In this document: positions 52,130 to 63,200 of the stretch, piece after piece
How positions within the stretch are numbered: the stretch's first letter is position 1
Layout of the letters: the number at the start of each line of letters is the position of its first letter
Source: Tritrichomonas musculus
Taxonomy: Eukaryota > Parabasalia > Tritrichomonadida > Tritrichomonadidae
NCBI GenBank assembly: GCA_039105265.1
Contig: JAPFFF010000006.1
Location: 2,232,001 to 2,296,000, forward strand
DNA length: 64,000 bases
Direction of reading: 5' to 3'
The notes under the pieces: model-generated
Seen by the model: the letters and a program-made list of their open reading frames with translations, nothing else
What the model was told of the DNA's origin: nothing
Database searches by the model: none
Position numbers and translations under genes: made by a program

Positions 52130-52507
52130 AATAAAATGTATTTATTTTTATTGTTTTCTATATTAGTTGTCATAAAATTTTTATAAGAAAAGACGATAAT
52201 TATCAATTCAAATTAAGTCCTTTTTGTTATCTCAAAGAAAAAATCCTTTCAGTTAACCAGAGAAAAAAATTCATTTAATTCTTTCCATTTATCAAATTAA
52301 AAACATTTTAAATTATTTTAATGTCATCAATTATATATTCTATTGGATTCAATATCCAATGCTATCCAGTCTAAATATCAAATGCCAGGGTCTCAGTTGA
52401 TGATGTTATTAATAGTGTAAAGTATTGTTATTTATCTGAATTTGAAATTGAATAACCAATTCCAAACTGAGTTTTAATATGATTTTTATAAAAATAAAAG
52501 CAAAAAA

Positions 52508-52587
52508 TGGTTGTTGTGGGGTTCGAACCCACGCCCTTACGGATCAGAATCTGAGTCTGACGCTTTAGACCACTCAGCCAAACAACC
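52508..52587 (-). tRNA. tRNA-Leu (anticodon CAG), copy 2
   Basis: Identical to copy 1 in all 80 bases, in mirror orientation, again followed by a T run on its own strand. Confidence 0.93.
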
Positions 52588-52651
52588 TCATATCATTTCG
52601 CAATATTTAACTTAAATAGGCATAAGTACGTAATTATACATGGAAGATATA

Positions 52652-52912
52652 CTACATAAATCTGCTTCTTTTTAAAATTGGGACAGGTTCATTCAAATTA
52701 ATTTCAATTTCATCTCCTTCAAATAACATTAACCCATACTTGGACATAGATTTAATACTGCTTTTATCGGCGGTAAATTTGTAAAAGATAACAGCTTTTT
52801 GTATTTTAAAAACAATTCCATTATATAAACATTCAACTAACCAGCAATATAAATTGACTTTTCTTTCAATTAATTTAAAAAGTAAAGCACTTCCAATTGC
52901 CAACAAAATCAT
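52652..52912 (-). CDS. small hypothetical protein, ORF86, copy 2
   Basis: Identical in translation to copy 1 at 50077-50337, in mirror orientation. Role unknown. Confidence 0.4.
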   Translation of the reverse strand: MILLAIGSALLFKLIERKVNLYCWLVECLYNGIVFKIQKAVIFYKFTADKSSIKSMSKYGLMLFEGDEIEINLNEPVPILKRSRFM

Positions 52913-53200
52913 AAACCAAAAAATATTAATAATTTTGATACTTTCTTAATTTCGTTTAATTATTCTTCAAAAGTTCCTTCAAATTCAGATAATTTAGAGT
53001 AATCATCTTAATTGATGAAAATTTATTTTTTAGTGAAAATCCGAAATACTCATCTCATTTTACAATAGGATCAAAGATAGTTTTTATGTTTAAACAATTA
53101 AATATCTAAATCGATTTAAATATTTAAATGAAGATTTAGACATTAAATATTTCAATAAAATAAAAAGAATATATGAAATCAATTTTCAAACAGTTTTTTA

Positions 53201-53461
53201 TTAGCCACCAATAATTAATGGAATAACTTCAATGTTGACACCATCTGTGATACCATTCGATGCGAAGTCTGATAACGAATCAATTTCTTTCTTAGTGAAT
53301 GATTTTCCTGCATGAATGAATTTTTGATTATTCTTTTTGATTCCTAAGTTCTTTTCAACTTTTGAAGACAAATCTTTGAAATCTCTCACATCGTAATCAT
53401 ATATTTTATTATTGAACTTGATATAAAGATGTGTTGTATTTATTTCAACTTTTGTTGTCAT
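53201..53461 (-). CDS. ubiquitin-like protein with C-terminal Gly-Gly, copy 4
   Basis: Protein identical to copy 1. Mirror partner of copy 3, and divergent partner of copy 5. Confidence 0.8.
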   Translation of the reverse strand: MTTKVEINTTHLYIKFNNKIYDYDVRDFKDLSSKVEKNLGIKKNNQKFIHAGKSFTKKEIDSLSDFASNGITDGVNIEVIPLIIGG

Positions 53462-53763
53462 TAAGAAGAAACAAAAATAATGAAATGAAAAAATACTTTA
53501 AAATATCTAAAAAATTTCAATCAAAGAAAAATTTTTTATTTCAAAAATTTGACAAAATCAAAAAAATTTTCTTGTCAAAAATATTATTTCAACTTTTGAA
53601 CATCAAAATAAATAATCTGGGTTTTAATTTCACCAATAACATTTTAATTATATAATTTCTTCATTGAAAATAAAATAATTGGTCAAAAATGATAAAAATA
53701 ATTTTATAATCAAATTTTAAAATTTTATTTTCACTTCATTATTTTCATTTTTGTTTCTTCTTA
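53462..53763. promoter_or_regulatory. shared divergent promoter of Ubl copies 4 and 5
   Basis: Same layout as 49218-49527, with TTAAGAAGAAAC at the left edge and GTTTCTTCTTA at the right edge, and Inr-like TCATTA/TCATTT upstream of each gene. Confidence 0.6.
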
Positions 53764-54024
53764 ATGACAACAAAAGTTGAAATAAATACAACACATCTTT
53801 ATATCAAGTTCAATAATAAAATATATGATTACGATGTGAGAGATTTCAAAGATTTGTCTTCAAAAGTTGAAAAGAACTTAGGAATCAAAAAGAATAATCA
53901 AAAACTCATTCATGCAGGAAAATCATTCACTAAGAAAGAAATTGATTCGTTATCAGACTTCGCATCGAATGGTATCACAGATGGTGTCAACATTGAAGTT
54001 ATTCCATTAATTATTGGCGGTTAA
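53764..54024 (+). CDS. ubiquitin-like protein with C-terminal Gly-Gly, copy 5
   Basis: As copy 1 except Phe to Leu in the central motif (NQKLIHAGKS). Its Gly-Gly codons are GGCGGT where most copies have GGTGGC or GGTGGT. Confidence 0.8.
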   Translation: MTTKVEINTTHLYIKFNNKIYDYDVRDFKDLSSKVEKNLGIKKNNQKLIHAGKSFTKKEIDSLSDFASNGITDGVNIEVIPLIIGG

Positions 54025-54313
54025 TAAAAAACTGTTTGAAAATTGATTTCATATATTCTTTTTATTTTATTGAAATATTTAATGTCTAAATCTTCATTTA
54101 AATATTTAAATCGATTTAGATATTTAATTGTTTAAACGTAAAAACTATCTTTGATCCTATTGTAAAATGAGATGAGTATTTCGGATTTTCACTAAAAAAT
54201 AAATTGTCACCAATTAAGATGATTACTCTAAATTATCAAAGATTTGAAGGAACTTTTGAAGAATAATTAAACGAAATTAAGAAAGTATCAAAATTATTAA
54301 TATTTTTTGGTTT

Positions 54314-54574
54314 ATGATTTTGTTGGCAATTGGAAGTGCTTTACTTTTTAAATTAATTGAAAGAAAAGTCAATTTATATTGCTGGTTAGTTGAATGTTTA
54401 TATAATGGAATTGTTTTTAAAATACAAAAAGCTGTTATCTTTTACAAATTTACCGCCGATAAAAGCAGTATTAAATCTATGTCCAAGTATGGGTTAATGT
54501 TATTTGAAGGAGATGAAATTGAAATTAATTTGAATGAACCTGTCCCAATTTTAAAAAGAAGCAGATTTATGTAG
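54314..54574 (+). CDS. small hypothetical protein, ORF86, copy 3
   Basis: Identical in translation to the other two copies. Role unknown. Confidence 0.4.
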   Translation: MILLAIGSALLFKLIERKVNLYCWLVECLYNGIVFKIQKAVIFYKFTADKSSIKSMSKYGLMLFEGDEIEINLNEPVPILKRSRFM

Positions 54575-54638
54575 TATATCTTCCATGTATAATTACGTAC
54601 TTATGCCTATTTAAGTTAAATATTGCGAAATGATATGA

Positions 54639-54718
54639 GGTTGTTTGGCTGAGTGGTCTAAAGCGTCAGACTCAGATTCTGATCCGTAAGGGCGTGGGTT
54701 CGAACCCCACAACAACCA
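54639..54718 (+). tRNA. tRNA-Leu (anticodon CAG), copy 3
   Basis: Identical to copies 1 and 2, with the same T-run terminator. Confidence 0.93.
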
Positions 54719-55096
54719 TTTTTTGCTTTTATTTTTATAAAAATCATATTAAAACTCAGTTTGGAATTGGTTATTCAATTTCAAATTCAGATAAATAACA
54801 ATACTTTACTCTATTAATAACATCATCAACTGAGACCCTGGCATTTGATATTTAGACTGAATAGCATTGGATATTGAATCCAATAGAATATATAATAGAT
54901 GTCATTAAAATATTTTAAAATGTTTGTAATTTGATAAATGGAAAGAATTAAATCAATTTTTTTCTCTGGTTAACTGAAAGGATTTTTTCTTCGAGATTAT
55001 AAAAAGAACTTAATTTGAATTGATAATTATCGTCTTTTCTTATAAAAATTTTATGACAACTAATATAGAAAACAATAAAAATAAATACATTTTATT

Positions 55097-55446
55097 ATGA
55101 ACGTAAATGATACTATATTCTTACCAGAAAATATAGAAAAGGCAGTTTCGCATTTAAATGGCGGTAGCTCTAATCAATCTGGTGCATTTTATAAGTGAGT
55201 GGAGTTCACAGCCATCATCAATATTCAATGCTTTGCATTTATTACAAAATTCAAGTAATTTGATTCTAAGTTTTATTTCATCAACGGTTATTAAAAATTA
55301 AATAGCAAGCTATTGGCAACAGATGGACAATAATCAGAAAACAGAATATTTTGGAACTCTCTTAACTATTGTAAGCGCGATAGCAGATCTTAATAATAAT
55401 ATGTCATATAATCTAATTATAGCAATTTGCAATATTGCACTATTTG
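55097..55446 (+). pseudogene. karyopherin N-terminus, broken, copy 3
   Basis: Same start, same frame change and same in-frame stop as copies 1 and 2. Truncated after ICNIALFE by the start of the next Ubl block. Confidence 0.65.
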
Positions 55447-55459
55447 AAATAGTCTTTTA

Positions 55460-55720
55460 TTAGCCACCAATAATTAATGGAATAACTTCAATGTTGACAC
55501 CATCTGTGATACCATTCGATGCGAAGTCTGATAACGAATCAATTTCTTTCTTAGTGAATGATTTTCCTGCATGAATGAATTTTTGATTATTCTTTTTGAT
55601 TCCTAAGTTCTTTTCAACTTTTGAAGACAAATCTTTGAAATCTCTCACATCGTAATCATATATTTTATTATTGAACTTGATATAAAGATGTGTTGTATTT
55701 ATTTCAACTTTTGTTGTCAT
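55460..55720 (-). CDS. ubiquitin-like protein with C-terminal Gly-Gly, copy 6
   Basis: Protein identical to copy 1. Its 3' flank is cut off 14 bp after the stop where it meets the truncated karyopherin copy. Divergent from copy 7, but the shared promoter has been split by an insertion of about 1.17 kb. Confidence 0.8.
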   Translation of the reverse strand: MTTKVEINTTHLYIKFNNKIYDYDVRDFKDLSSKVEKNLGIKKNNQKFIHAGKSFTKKEIDSLSDFASNGITDGVNIEVIPLIIGG

Positions 55721-55987
55721 TAAGAAGAAACAAAAATGAAAATAATGAAGTGAAAATAAAATTTTAAAATTTGATTATAAAATTATTTTTATCATTTTTG
55801 ACCAATTATTTTATTTTCAATGAAGAAATTATATAATTAAAATGTTATTGGTGAAATTAAAACCCAGATTATTTATTTTGATGTTCAAAAGTTGAAATAA
55901 TATTTTTGACAAGAAAATTTTTTTGATTTTGTCAAATTTTTGAAATAAAAAATTTTTCTTTGATTGAAATTTTTTAGATATTTTAAA

Positions 55988-57159
55988 ATATGGGATGCAA
56001 CGATAAAAAAGTGACACTATATTTACGCCCTAATAAAAATTATTAAAAACAGGAAATATAAATTAAGAGAACTTTAATAAATCGAATGATATCTCTTTGA
56101 TAAGAAAATGTCTATCAGAAGTCGAGATATCACTTACGAAATTTGTGAAGGTCTGTTTGATTTATTCTATTAGTTTTTTTCAAATAAAAACAATTTTAAA
56201 TATGCTGTTTATCATATAAAATATATCATAAATATAAACACTATCTTCTTACTGGATATAAACTGTCAGAAGTCGAGATATCGCATGCAAAATTTGTGAA
56301 GGTTTGTTTGATTTTAAAAAATTTTCATCTTGTAAGTTTTAAAATAAAACCTAATGCTTCTTATTTTGCTAAAAAATCCTATTTTTCAAATATTATTAAG
56401 AAAAAATGGGAGATAGATTCAAATAGAATTTTAGTCCTATTGAAACCATCGTTTTTGCTTATCAATTTTTGAATAAAATATTATAGATATTGAAAAATAT
56501 TGATAGTTTATTATTGAAAATTTTTTTTCTACACAAATACATTTATATTTGAATATTTAAGACGAATATGATTATTTTACCCAATATTAATAAAATATAT
56601 TTAACATATTCATAAAATATAGTTAATATATTGACATAATTTTCAAAACTGTTTCGAAAAAATCTTTTTTTTATAAACATTTTTTTATATATTCAAAATG
56701 ATTTTAATAAAAGTATTTGTACATCTTAATATTTTACTAATATATCCAAAATAAAAATGCCATTTTATTTCATATTTCATATTAATATTATTTCATTATT
56801 ATAAATAAACCTAATCTATAACATTCTTCAAAATTATATATCAAATTATCTATACATCAAGATGATATATAAATTACTCTATTTATTGCGTTTGTAAAAT
56901 CATAATTAGCATTTTGGAATATATTAATGTCATTACGGTAGTATAAAATATAATCAAAAGAATTTTACAAAATGCTCGAACAGAGTCTCAGAAAAAATGA
57001 AAGTGATATCTCGACTTCTGACAGATATTTTCCAAAACCAGCCCATAATTCATTTTTATTTATAAGTCCATATTTAATTTATCATATTTTTTATAAAATA
57101 GTATAGTAACAAAAAAATTTGAATGGATTTTCAGAAAATTCCCTATCGTTACATCCCCT
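55988..57159. mobile_element. MULE-like non-autonomous DNA transposon
   Basis: Inserted in the divergent promoter between Ubl copies 6 and 7. ATATTTTAAA occurs on both sides (55978-55987 and 57160-57169) but only once at the uninterrupted site at 49487-49496, so it is a target duplication of 9-10 bp, the Mutator-type length. Termini are imperfect inverted repeats: TATGGGATGCAACGATA against TAGGGGATGTAACGATA. Inside, AGAAGTCGAGATATC is present twice directly (about 56118 and 56266) and once inverted (about 57003). No transposase is encoded. Confidence 0.8.
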
Positions 57160-57204
57160 ATATTTTAAAGTATTTTTTCATTTCATTATTTTTGTTTCTT
57201 CTTA

Positions 57205-57465
57205 ATGACAACAAAAGTTGAAATAAATACAACACATCTTTATATCAAGTTCAATAATAAAATATATGATTACGATGTGAGAGATTTCAAAGATTTGTCT
57301 TCAAAAGTTGAAAAGAACTTAGGAATCAAAAAGAATAATCAAAAATTCATTCATGCAGGAAAATCATTCACTAAGAAAGAAATTGATTCGTTATCAGACT
57401 TCGCATCGAATGGTATCACAGATGGTGTCAACATTGAAGTTATTCCATTAATTATTGGTGGCTAA
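57205..57465 (+). CDS. ubiquitin-like protein with C-terminal Gly-Gly, copy 7
   Basis: Protein identical to copy 1. It keeps only about 35 bp of the conserved proximal promoter (with TCATTA and TCATTTCATTA), the rest being displaced by the transposon. Confidence 0.8.
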   Translation: MTTKVEINTTHLYIKFNNKIYDYDVRDFKDLSSKVEKNLGIKKNNQKFIHAGKSFTKKEIDSLSDFASNGITDGVNIEVIPLIIGG

Positions 57466-57648
57466 TAAAAAACTGTTTGAAAATTGATTTATTATTATTT
57501 ATATTTTATATATATATTTATAGTCGTTAAGATTTTTTGTTTTGATATGATATTACCTAAACACAAACTTTTTTTAAGAAAATCGCACATTTAATAAAAA
57601 AGCGCCATATATTATTTTGTTGAGAGTGATTACTAATGTTTATTTTTT

Positions 57649-59457
57649 TCATAAAATACATTGCTTTTTATTGACTGGAATCATTATAATTGCTTTTGAT
57701 GGTAAATTTCTTTTGTTCATTGAAAAATTTTCAGACATTTCATCAATTTCGATAATCTTAAGTTTGTATAAGTTATCATATTTAGTATGGAAGATTTTTG
57801 TGACATGCGGTGGAATCACAATGCTTGTAATTGATGATGAACTGAATGCATGATACCCAATCGTATGAAGTCGTGAGTCGGATGGAATTTCAAGTCTCTC
57901 CAGTTGTTTGCAGAATTCAAATGCATATGATGAAATGCTCTTTATGAACGAAGGAATTGTTGCTGAAACGATATCACGTCTTGCAAAAACAACTGTATCA
58001 TATTCTTCTGCTTCTGGTGATGACTTCCCAATGATGATTTTATTATCCAGGCATAGATATCGTGCATTTCTTGGATCAACTTCGATTTGCGTTACATTTG
58101 CTAAGCATTTGCACCATCCATCTTTGAGTTCTGTCAAACTTGCTGGAATAGCAATTTTATCAATTATAGATGACTCAAATGCGTTCTCCTCAATTATTTT
58201 AAGTTCAGGATTTTGTGGAATATCAATCCTTTTAAGTTTATTGCAGCCAGAGAAAGCTTCTTTGCAGATTTGTGTAACATGAGAAGGGATCAAAATGCTT
58301 TCAATCGCCGTATTATTAAAAGAATTTCCTCCAATTCTTTGAAGTTCCGAATTTGGTGGAATTTCAACTTGCTTAAGTTTCCTGCAAAAACAAAAAGCAG
58401 AGTCAGGAATTTGTTTAATATGAATCGGAATTCTTATGAATTCGATCGATGAATATAAAAAAGCTCTTTTCCCAATTACTTCAAGTTCTGAATTCAATGG
58501 AATTTCGAATCTTTGAATCTTATTGCAAAAGTAAAAAGCAGCATCATAAATATGCCGAACGTGAAGTGGAATTGAAATGCTTGTAATTGATGATGAACTG
58601 AATGCATGATCTCCAATCGTATGAAGTCGTGAGTCGGATGGAATTTCAAGTCTCTCCAGTTGTTTGCAGAATTCAAATGCATATGATGAAATGCTCTTTA
58701 TGAACGAAGGAATTGTTGCTGAAACGATATCACGTCTTGCAAAAACAACTGTATCATATTCTTCTGCTTCTGGTGATGACTTCCCAATGATGATTTTATT
58801 ATCCAGGCATAGATATCGTGCATTTCTTGGATCAACTTCGATTTGCGTTATTTTTGGTAACGAGTTGCACCAATTTTTTTCAAGTTCTGTCAAACTTGCT
58901 GGAATGAAGATTTTATTAATTAATGTTCCATTGAAAGCATCGTCTCCAATTATTTTAAGTTCAGAGTTTCGTGGAATTTCAATTTGTTGAAGTTGTCTGC
59001 AAACACAGAAAGCTTCTTTGCAGATTTGCGTAACATGAGATGGAATTGAAATGCTTTTAATTCCTGTTTCTGAAAAAGCACGTATTCCAATTATTTGGAG
59101 TTTTGAATCGGGTGGAAATTCAACTTGCTGAAGTTTTAGGCAATAGCATAATGCTTTTTCACAGATCTTTGTGACGCTAGATGGAATCGAAATGCGTGTA
59201 ATAAATGTTCCATAGAAAGCTTTTTGTTCAATCGTCTGAATTTCTGATTTGGATTCAAATTGAACAAATCTGATTGTTTTTATACTTTCAAATGCACTTT
59301 TTGAAATGCTTATTACTTTGTATTCCTTAGAGTTGTGTTTGATCAAACGAGGAATTAATAACGATTGATTTTGATTTTGGCTTGAAATGACATGGGCTGT
59401 TTCTTCTTCTTCATTAATAGAATATATGATATTATCTTGGCATATTTTGTCGCACAT
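57649..59457 (-). CDS. BspA-type leucine-rich-repeat protein (602 aa)
   Basis: About 20 TpLRR/BspA repeats of roughly 23 residues, such as LQQVEFPPDSKLQIIGIRAF and SISIPSHVTQICKEAFCVCR, span residues about 60-590. The N-terminus (MCDKICQDNIIYSINEEEET) is not a signal peptide and there is no membrane helix. This is common among trichomonad BspA-like proteins, which are often implicated in adhesion or are intracellular. A block of about 95 residues (NARYLCLDNKIIIGKSSPEA onward) is present twice almost identically, showing an internal duplication at about 57820-58100 and 58570-58850. It lies between Ubl copies 7 and 8. Confidence 0.88.
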   Translation of the reverse strand: MCDKICQDNIIYSINEEEETAHVISSQNQNQSLLIPRLIKHNSKEYKVISISKSAFESIKTIRFVQFESKSEIQTIEQKAFYGTFITRISIPSSVTKICEKALCYCLKLQQVEFPPDSKLQIIGIRAFSETGIKSISIPSHVTQICKEAFCVCRQLQQIEIPRNSELKIIGDDAFNGTLINKIFIPASLTELEKNWCNSLPKITQIEVDPRNARYLCLDNKIIIGKSSPEAEEYDTVVFARRDIVSATIPSFIKSISSYAFEFCKQLERLEIPSDSRLHTIGDHAFSSSSITSISIPLHVRHIYDAAFYFCNKIQRFEIPLNSELEVIGKRAFLYSSIEFIRIPIHIKQIPDSAFCFCRKLKQVEIPPNSELQRIGGNSFNNTAIESILIPSHVTQICKEAFSGCNKLKRIDIPQNPELKIIEENAFESSIIDKIAIPASLTELKDGWCKCLANVTQIEVDPRNARYLCLDNKIIIGKSSPEAEEYDTVVFARRDIVSATIPSFIKSISSYAFEFCKQLERLEIPSDSRLHTIGYHAFSSSSITSIVIPPHVTKIFHTKYDNLYKLKIIEIDEMSENFSMNKRNLPSKAIIMIPVNKKQCIL

Positions 59458-59746
59458 GTTTTGTTTTGTTTTGTTTTTAGATAAAATTTAATGTTAGAAT
59501 TAGTTTTTGTAAAGTATTGAAAATATTAATAAAAAAATCATGCTCTCTGAAAATATGAAATAATCAAATATCTACAGAATTGAAATTTATAAGAAATCAA
59601 AAGTAATTTTATTTGTGTCATCTTATCAAGATTTAATCAATATTTTGTTAAATCATTCATAGATTGCTAAATAAAAAATCTTAATGATTATGAAAATATT
59701 AAATAAAAGATAAAAACTAATTAGTTAAGTTTCAAACAGGTTTTTA

Positions 59747-60007
59747 TTAACCACCAATAATTAATGGAATAACTTCAATGTTGACACCATCTGTGATACC
59801 ATTCGATGCGAAGTCTGATAACGAATCAATTTCTTTCTTAGTGAATGATTTTCCTGCATGAATGAATTTTTGATTATTCTTTTTGATTCCTAAGTTCTTT
59901 TCAACTTTTGAAGACAAATCTTTGAAATCTCTCACATCGTAATCATATATTTTATTATTGAACTTGATATAAAGATGTGTTGTATTTATTTCAACTTTTG
60001 TTGTCAT
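59747..60007 (-). CDS. ubiquitin-like protein with C-terminal Gly-Gly, copy 8
   Basis: Protein identical to copy 1. Its 3' flank (AGTTAAGTTTCAAACAGG) also appears near 47318. Its 5' side keeps about 270 bp of the divergent promoter before the Polinton begins. Confidence 0.8.
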   Translation of the reverse strand: MTTKVEINTTHLYIKFNNKIYDYDVRDFKDLSSKVEKNLGIKKNNQKFIHAGKSFTKKEIDSLSDFASNGITDGVNIEVIPLIIGG

Positions 60008-60277
60008 TATGAAGAAACAAAAATAATGAAATAAAAATAATGAAGTGAAAATAAAATTTTAAAATTTGATTATAAAATTATTTTTATCATTTTTGACCAA
60101 TTATTTTATTTTCAATAAAGAAATTATATAATTAAAATGTTATTGGTGAAATTAAAACCCAGACTATTTATTTTGATGTTCAAAAGTTGAAATAATATTT
60201 TTGACAAGAAAAATTTTTTGATTTTGTCAAATTTTTGAAATAAAAAATTTTTCATTGATTGAAATTTTTTGATATTT
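60008..60277. promoter_or_regulatory. divergent Ubl promoter, right partner replaced by Polinton
   Basis: Homologous to 49218-49527 up to TTTTTTGATATTT, after which the Polinton terminus starts. The expected plus-strand partner gene is not in the window. Confidence 0.6.
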
Positions 60278-63200
60278 AGTAGTATACGTTTGCGGTGATT
60301 TCAGACCTCCGGTCTTCAATCCCCTCAAACACCCCTAATTTTGGCACTTTTTTGTCTCCAACTACCCCAATTTTGGCACTTTTTTGACCTCCAGAGTGTT
60401 GTCAGAAAACCCCCTATCACTATAGGGCATTTTGCATTCACCTTTTTGTGTCAATAAATTGCCTAAATTAAGGTCTTTCAATGGATGGAAAGTGGTGATA
60501 TGAACATAATTTTGATAAAATTTTTGTATGACATGTGATATGAAAAAGGTATAAATAAAATTTTTGTATACAATTTATGATTTTTAAAATTATTGAAATC
60601 AACTTTTTTGAAACTTTTTCTGAAACAAATAATTTTTTGAAATTTTCACATTTATGATAAGTGGTATAAATTTTTGTATTTTTTAATTTTTATTTTCATT
60701 GCAAAAATGAGACTCTCCGAAGCTACTCCCGAAAAATTGCAAGAACTGTTTGAATTGATAATAAACGAGAAACTACAACACGAATTTTCATACTATTGGA
60801 ACTCACAAGAAGAATTCTATTATGACATCCGAGAATGTGCTAAGTATGAAGGGTATGATGGAGATATGGACAACTATGATGCTATGTACTGGTATTTTAA
60901 AGGCAAGAACAATACCCCCGCCCAACAACCTGAAAAACAAGAAGAACCTCCCAAAGAACAACCCAAACAAGCTGAAAAACCAATCAAAACGGACAACAAT
61001 TCCCAACAACAAATCGTCGACGAAATAATGGAAAAATTAGAATACTCCCCAAGAAGATGGCAAATCGACTTTGAGAGATTAGATAAGGACGGCAGACTCT
61101 TATTGCTTCCCAAATTGAAGGAATTCTTTGAAGAATATATAGATTCTTTACCCATTATCGCCAAATACAAACTCGCTTTCAAAATTAAAAATCAATGGCA
61201 TTCCTATCAATTGACGCCTGAAATATACAACAAATTAATGGAAAATCTAACAGAAAAACACTTCATCTTCGATATAGAGAATGTTGTCCCAGAATATTTT
61301 TATGAGAATGGAGCCGAAAAAATACCTGAATGGAGCCTCTTTGAAGCAGTTCGCTTTAGTGAATTTCAGAATATTAAGGCAAAAAATGACGTAGGCGGAA
61401 GTTTCTTTCAATATTTGGTACGTGAAAACTGCCCATCAAATGTCTCAAAATATCTCGAAAAATTACAGATTTTCACATCTCTCGTAGACAAAAAAGGCAA
61501 ACAGAGAAAGGAATTGGACGATTGCTGTTTCATTTACGCCCTTCAACAAACAGGATGCTACGATGATGATATACTAAACAAAATGCGCCTAAGAATTAAT
61601 TCAAGATATTTGTCCCAAAAAGCTCTAAACGAACTATGTACTGAGTTCAATATTCACGTCAAATTATCGTTTATCAACGAAGATGCCAATGGAAAAAATA
61701 AGAAACGTTCTGTCAGGTCCAAAAAGAATGATACAAATAAACATTATTTAGGTATAGAAAATGCCGATCCAACTAGAACTCATACAATGAACGTCTTCAA
61801 TAAGCACTATTTCCTTGAGGAGAAAACACCTTTCAGCACGTACTATATCAATTCGCTTTGCAAACTTGGCTCCGCCAATCACCTCAATCAATGCACAGAA
61901 GACAAATACAATAAAGAGTACAACGTTGACCACTGGCGCCCCGCGAGATGCTTCATGACATCATCAGACCTCGTTCGAACTTTAATGAAAAACAACTTCT
62001 TCGTCCCAATCACATTCGGTCAATATAAGGTCCTCAATACAATTTTCCACAAAGAAGTAATCGACGATATTGACCTTATAGACCTCGAATATAACGAAGA
62101 ACAATGCACGAAACTAATAAAATTTGATAAAAAGAAACTCTCAGAAAATGATAACAAAACATATTGGTATGCCGATTTTGAAGCAGATACATCAACAGAA
62201 ATTCACAAACCTTTCCTCTGCGTCTTACAGAATAGAACAGGCCGAATCAATAAAACTTTCCGAGGAGAAGACTGCAATAAACAATTACTAGATTATTTAC
62301 CCGATGATGCAGTCGTTTATTTCCACAATTTAGCGTATGATATCAGAATGTTGGCCTCTTTCGGACTCGCCAAATCCATCATCAAAGGCACAAAAACAAT
62401 GAAGGCGGATATAAAATATAACAACAAAACCATTCATCTCAAAGATTCTTTACCAATTCTTTCCTGTAAATTATCTCAATTACCCTCAATGTTTGACATT
62501 CCTGACATACAAAAAGAGATATTTCCATACAAATATTATACTCTTGATCGCCTCCAAACTAACTGTGGCACAATAAATGAAGCCGGAGAAAATGAAGACA
62601 AAATATGGACAGATGAAGACTACAATTTATTCAACGCCAATATCGATAAAATATCTGGCTGCCGAATAGACGAAAATCATTTTGACATGTGGAAATATGC
62701 AGAATTTTACTGCCAGCAAGATGTTAATATCCTCAGAATCGGATTCAATAAACTGCGGGAAGGATTCATCAAAGACTTCAAAGTCGACCCATTTAATTTC
62801 ATCAGCATATCGTCTCTCGCAAACGAAGTCTTCAATCAAAGAGTCTATTATCCTAACCAAAATCTCTATAAATTAGGCGGTCATGTGAGATATTTTTGCT
62901 CAAAGGCGATATATGGAGGTAGATGTATGACGGCATATAACAAGAAATGGCATATCAAGAAGAACCTTTGCGATTTTGATGCAGTATCATTATATCCTTC
63001 CGCAATGAGTAGATTATACACAGTTGAAGGACGTCCAAAGGTAATACAACAAGACCAACTCAACTATAATTTCCTCTCCCAACAGTCCGCATACATTGTC
63101 GAAATCGAAATAACAAAAATAAAAAAGCATTATGCATTTCCGTTAATCGTTCAAAAAATAAATGGCCTAAACAGAAATAACGACTATTTGTCCGAAAATC

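Larger units (their letters stand above)
51619..54041 (-). repeat. palindrome arm B
   Basis: Reverse complement of arm A with scattered base differences. Its outer half is mirrored once more by 53764-55446, so three tandem alternating units exist. Confidence 0.85.
53764..55446 (+). repeat. third unit of the alternating repeat
   Basis: Repeats the order Ubl, ORF86, tRNA-Leu, karyopherin seen in arm A and stops abruptly within the karyopherin segment, where Ubl copy 6 in reverse orientation begins. Confidence 0.85.
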
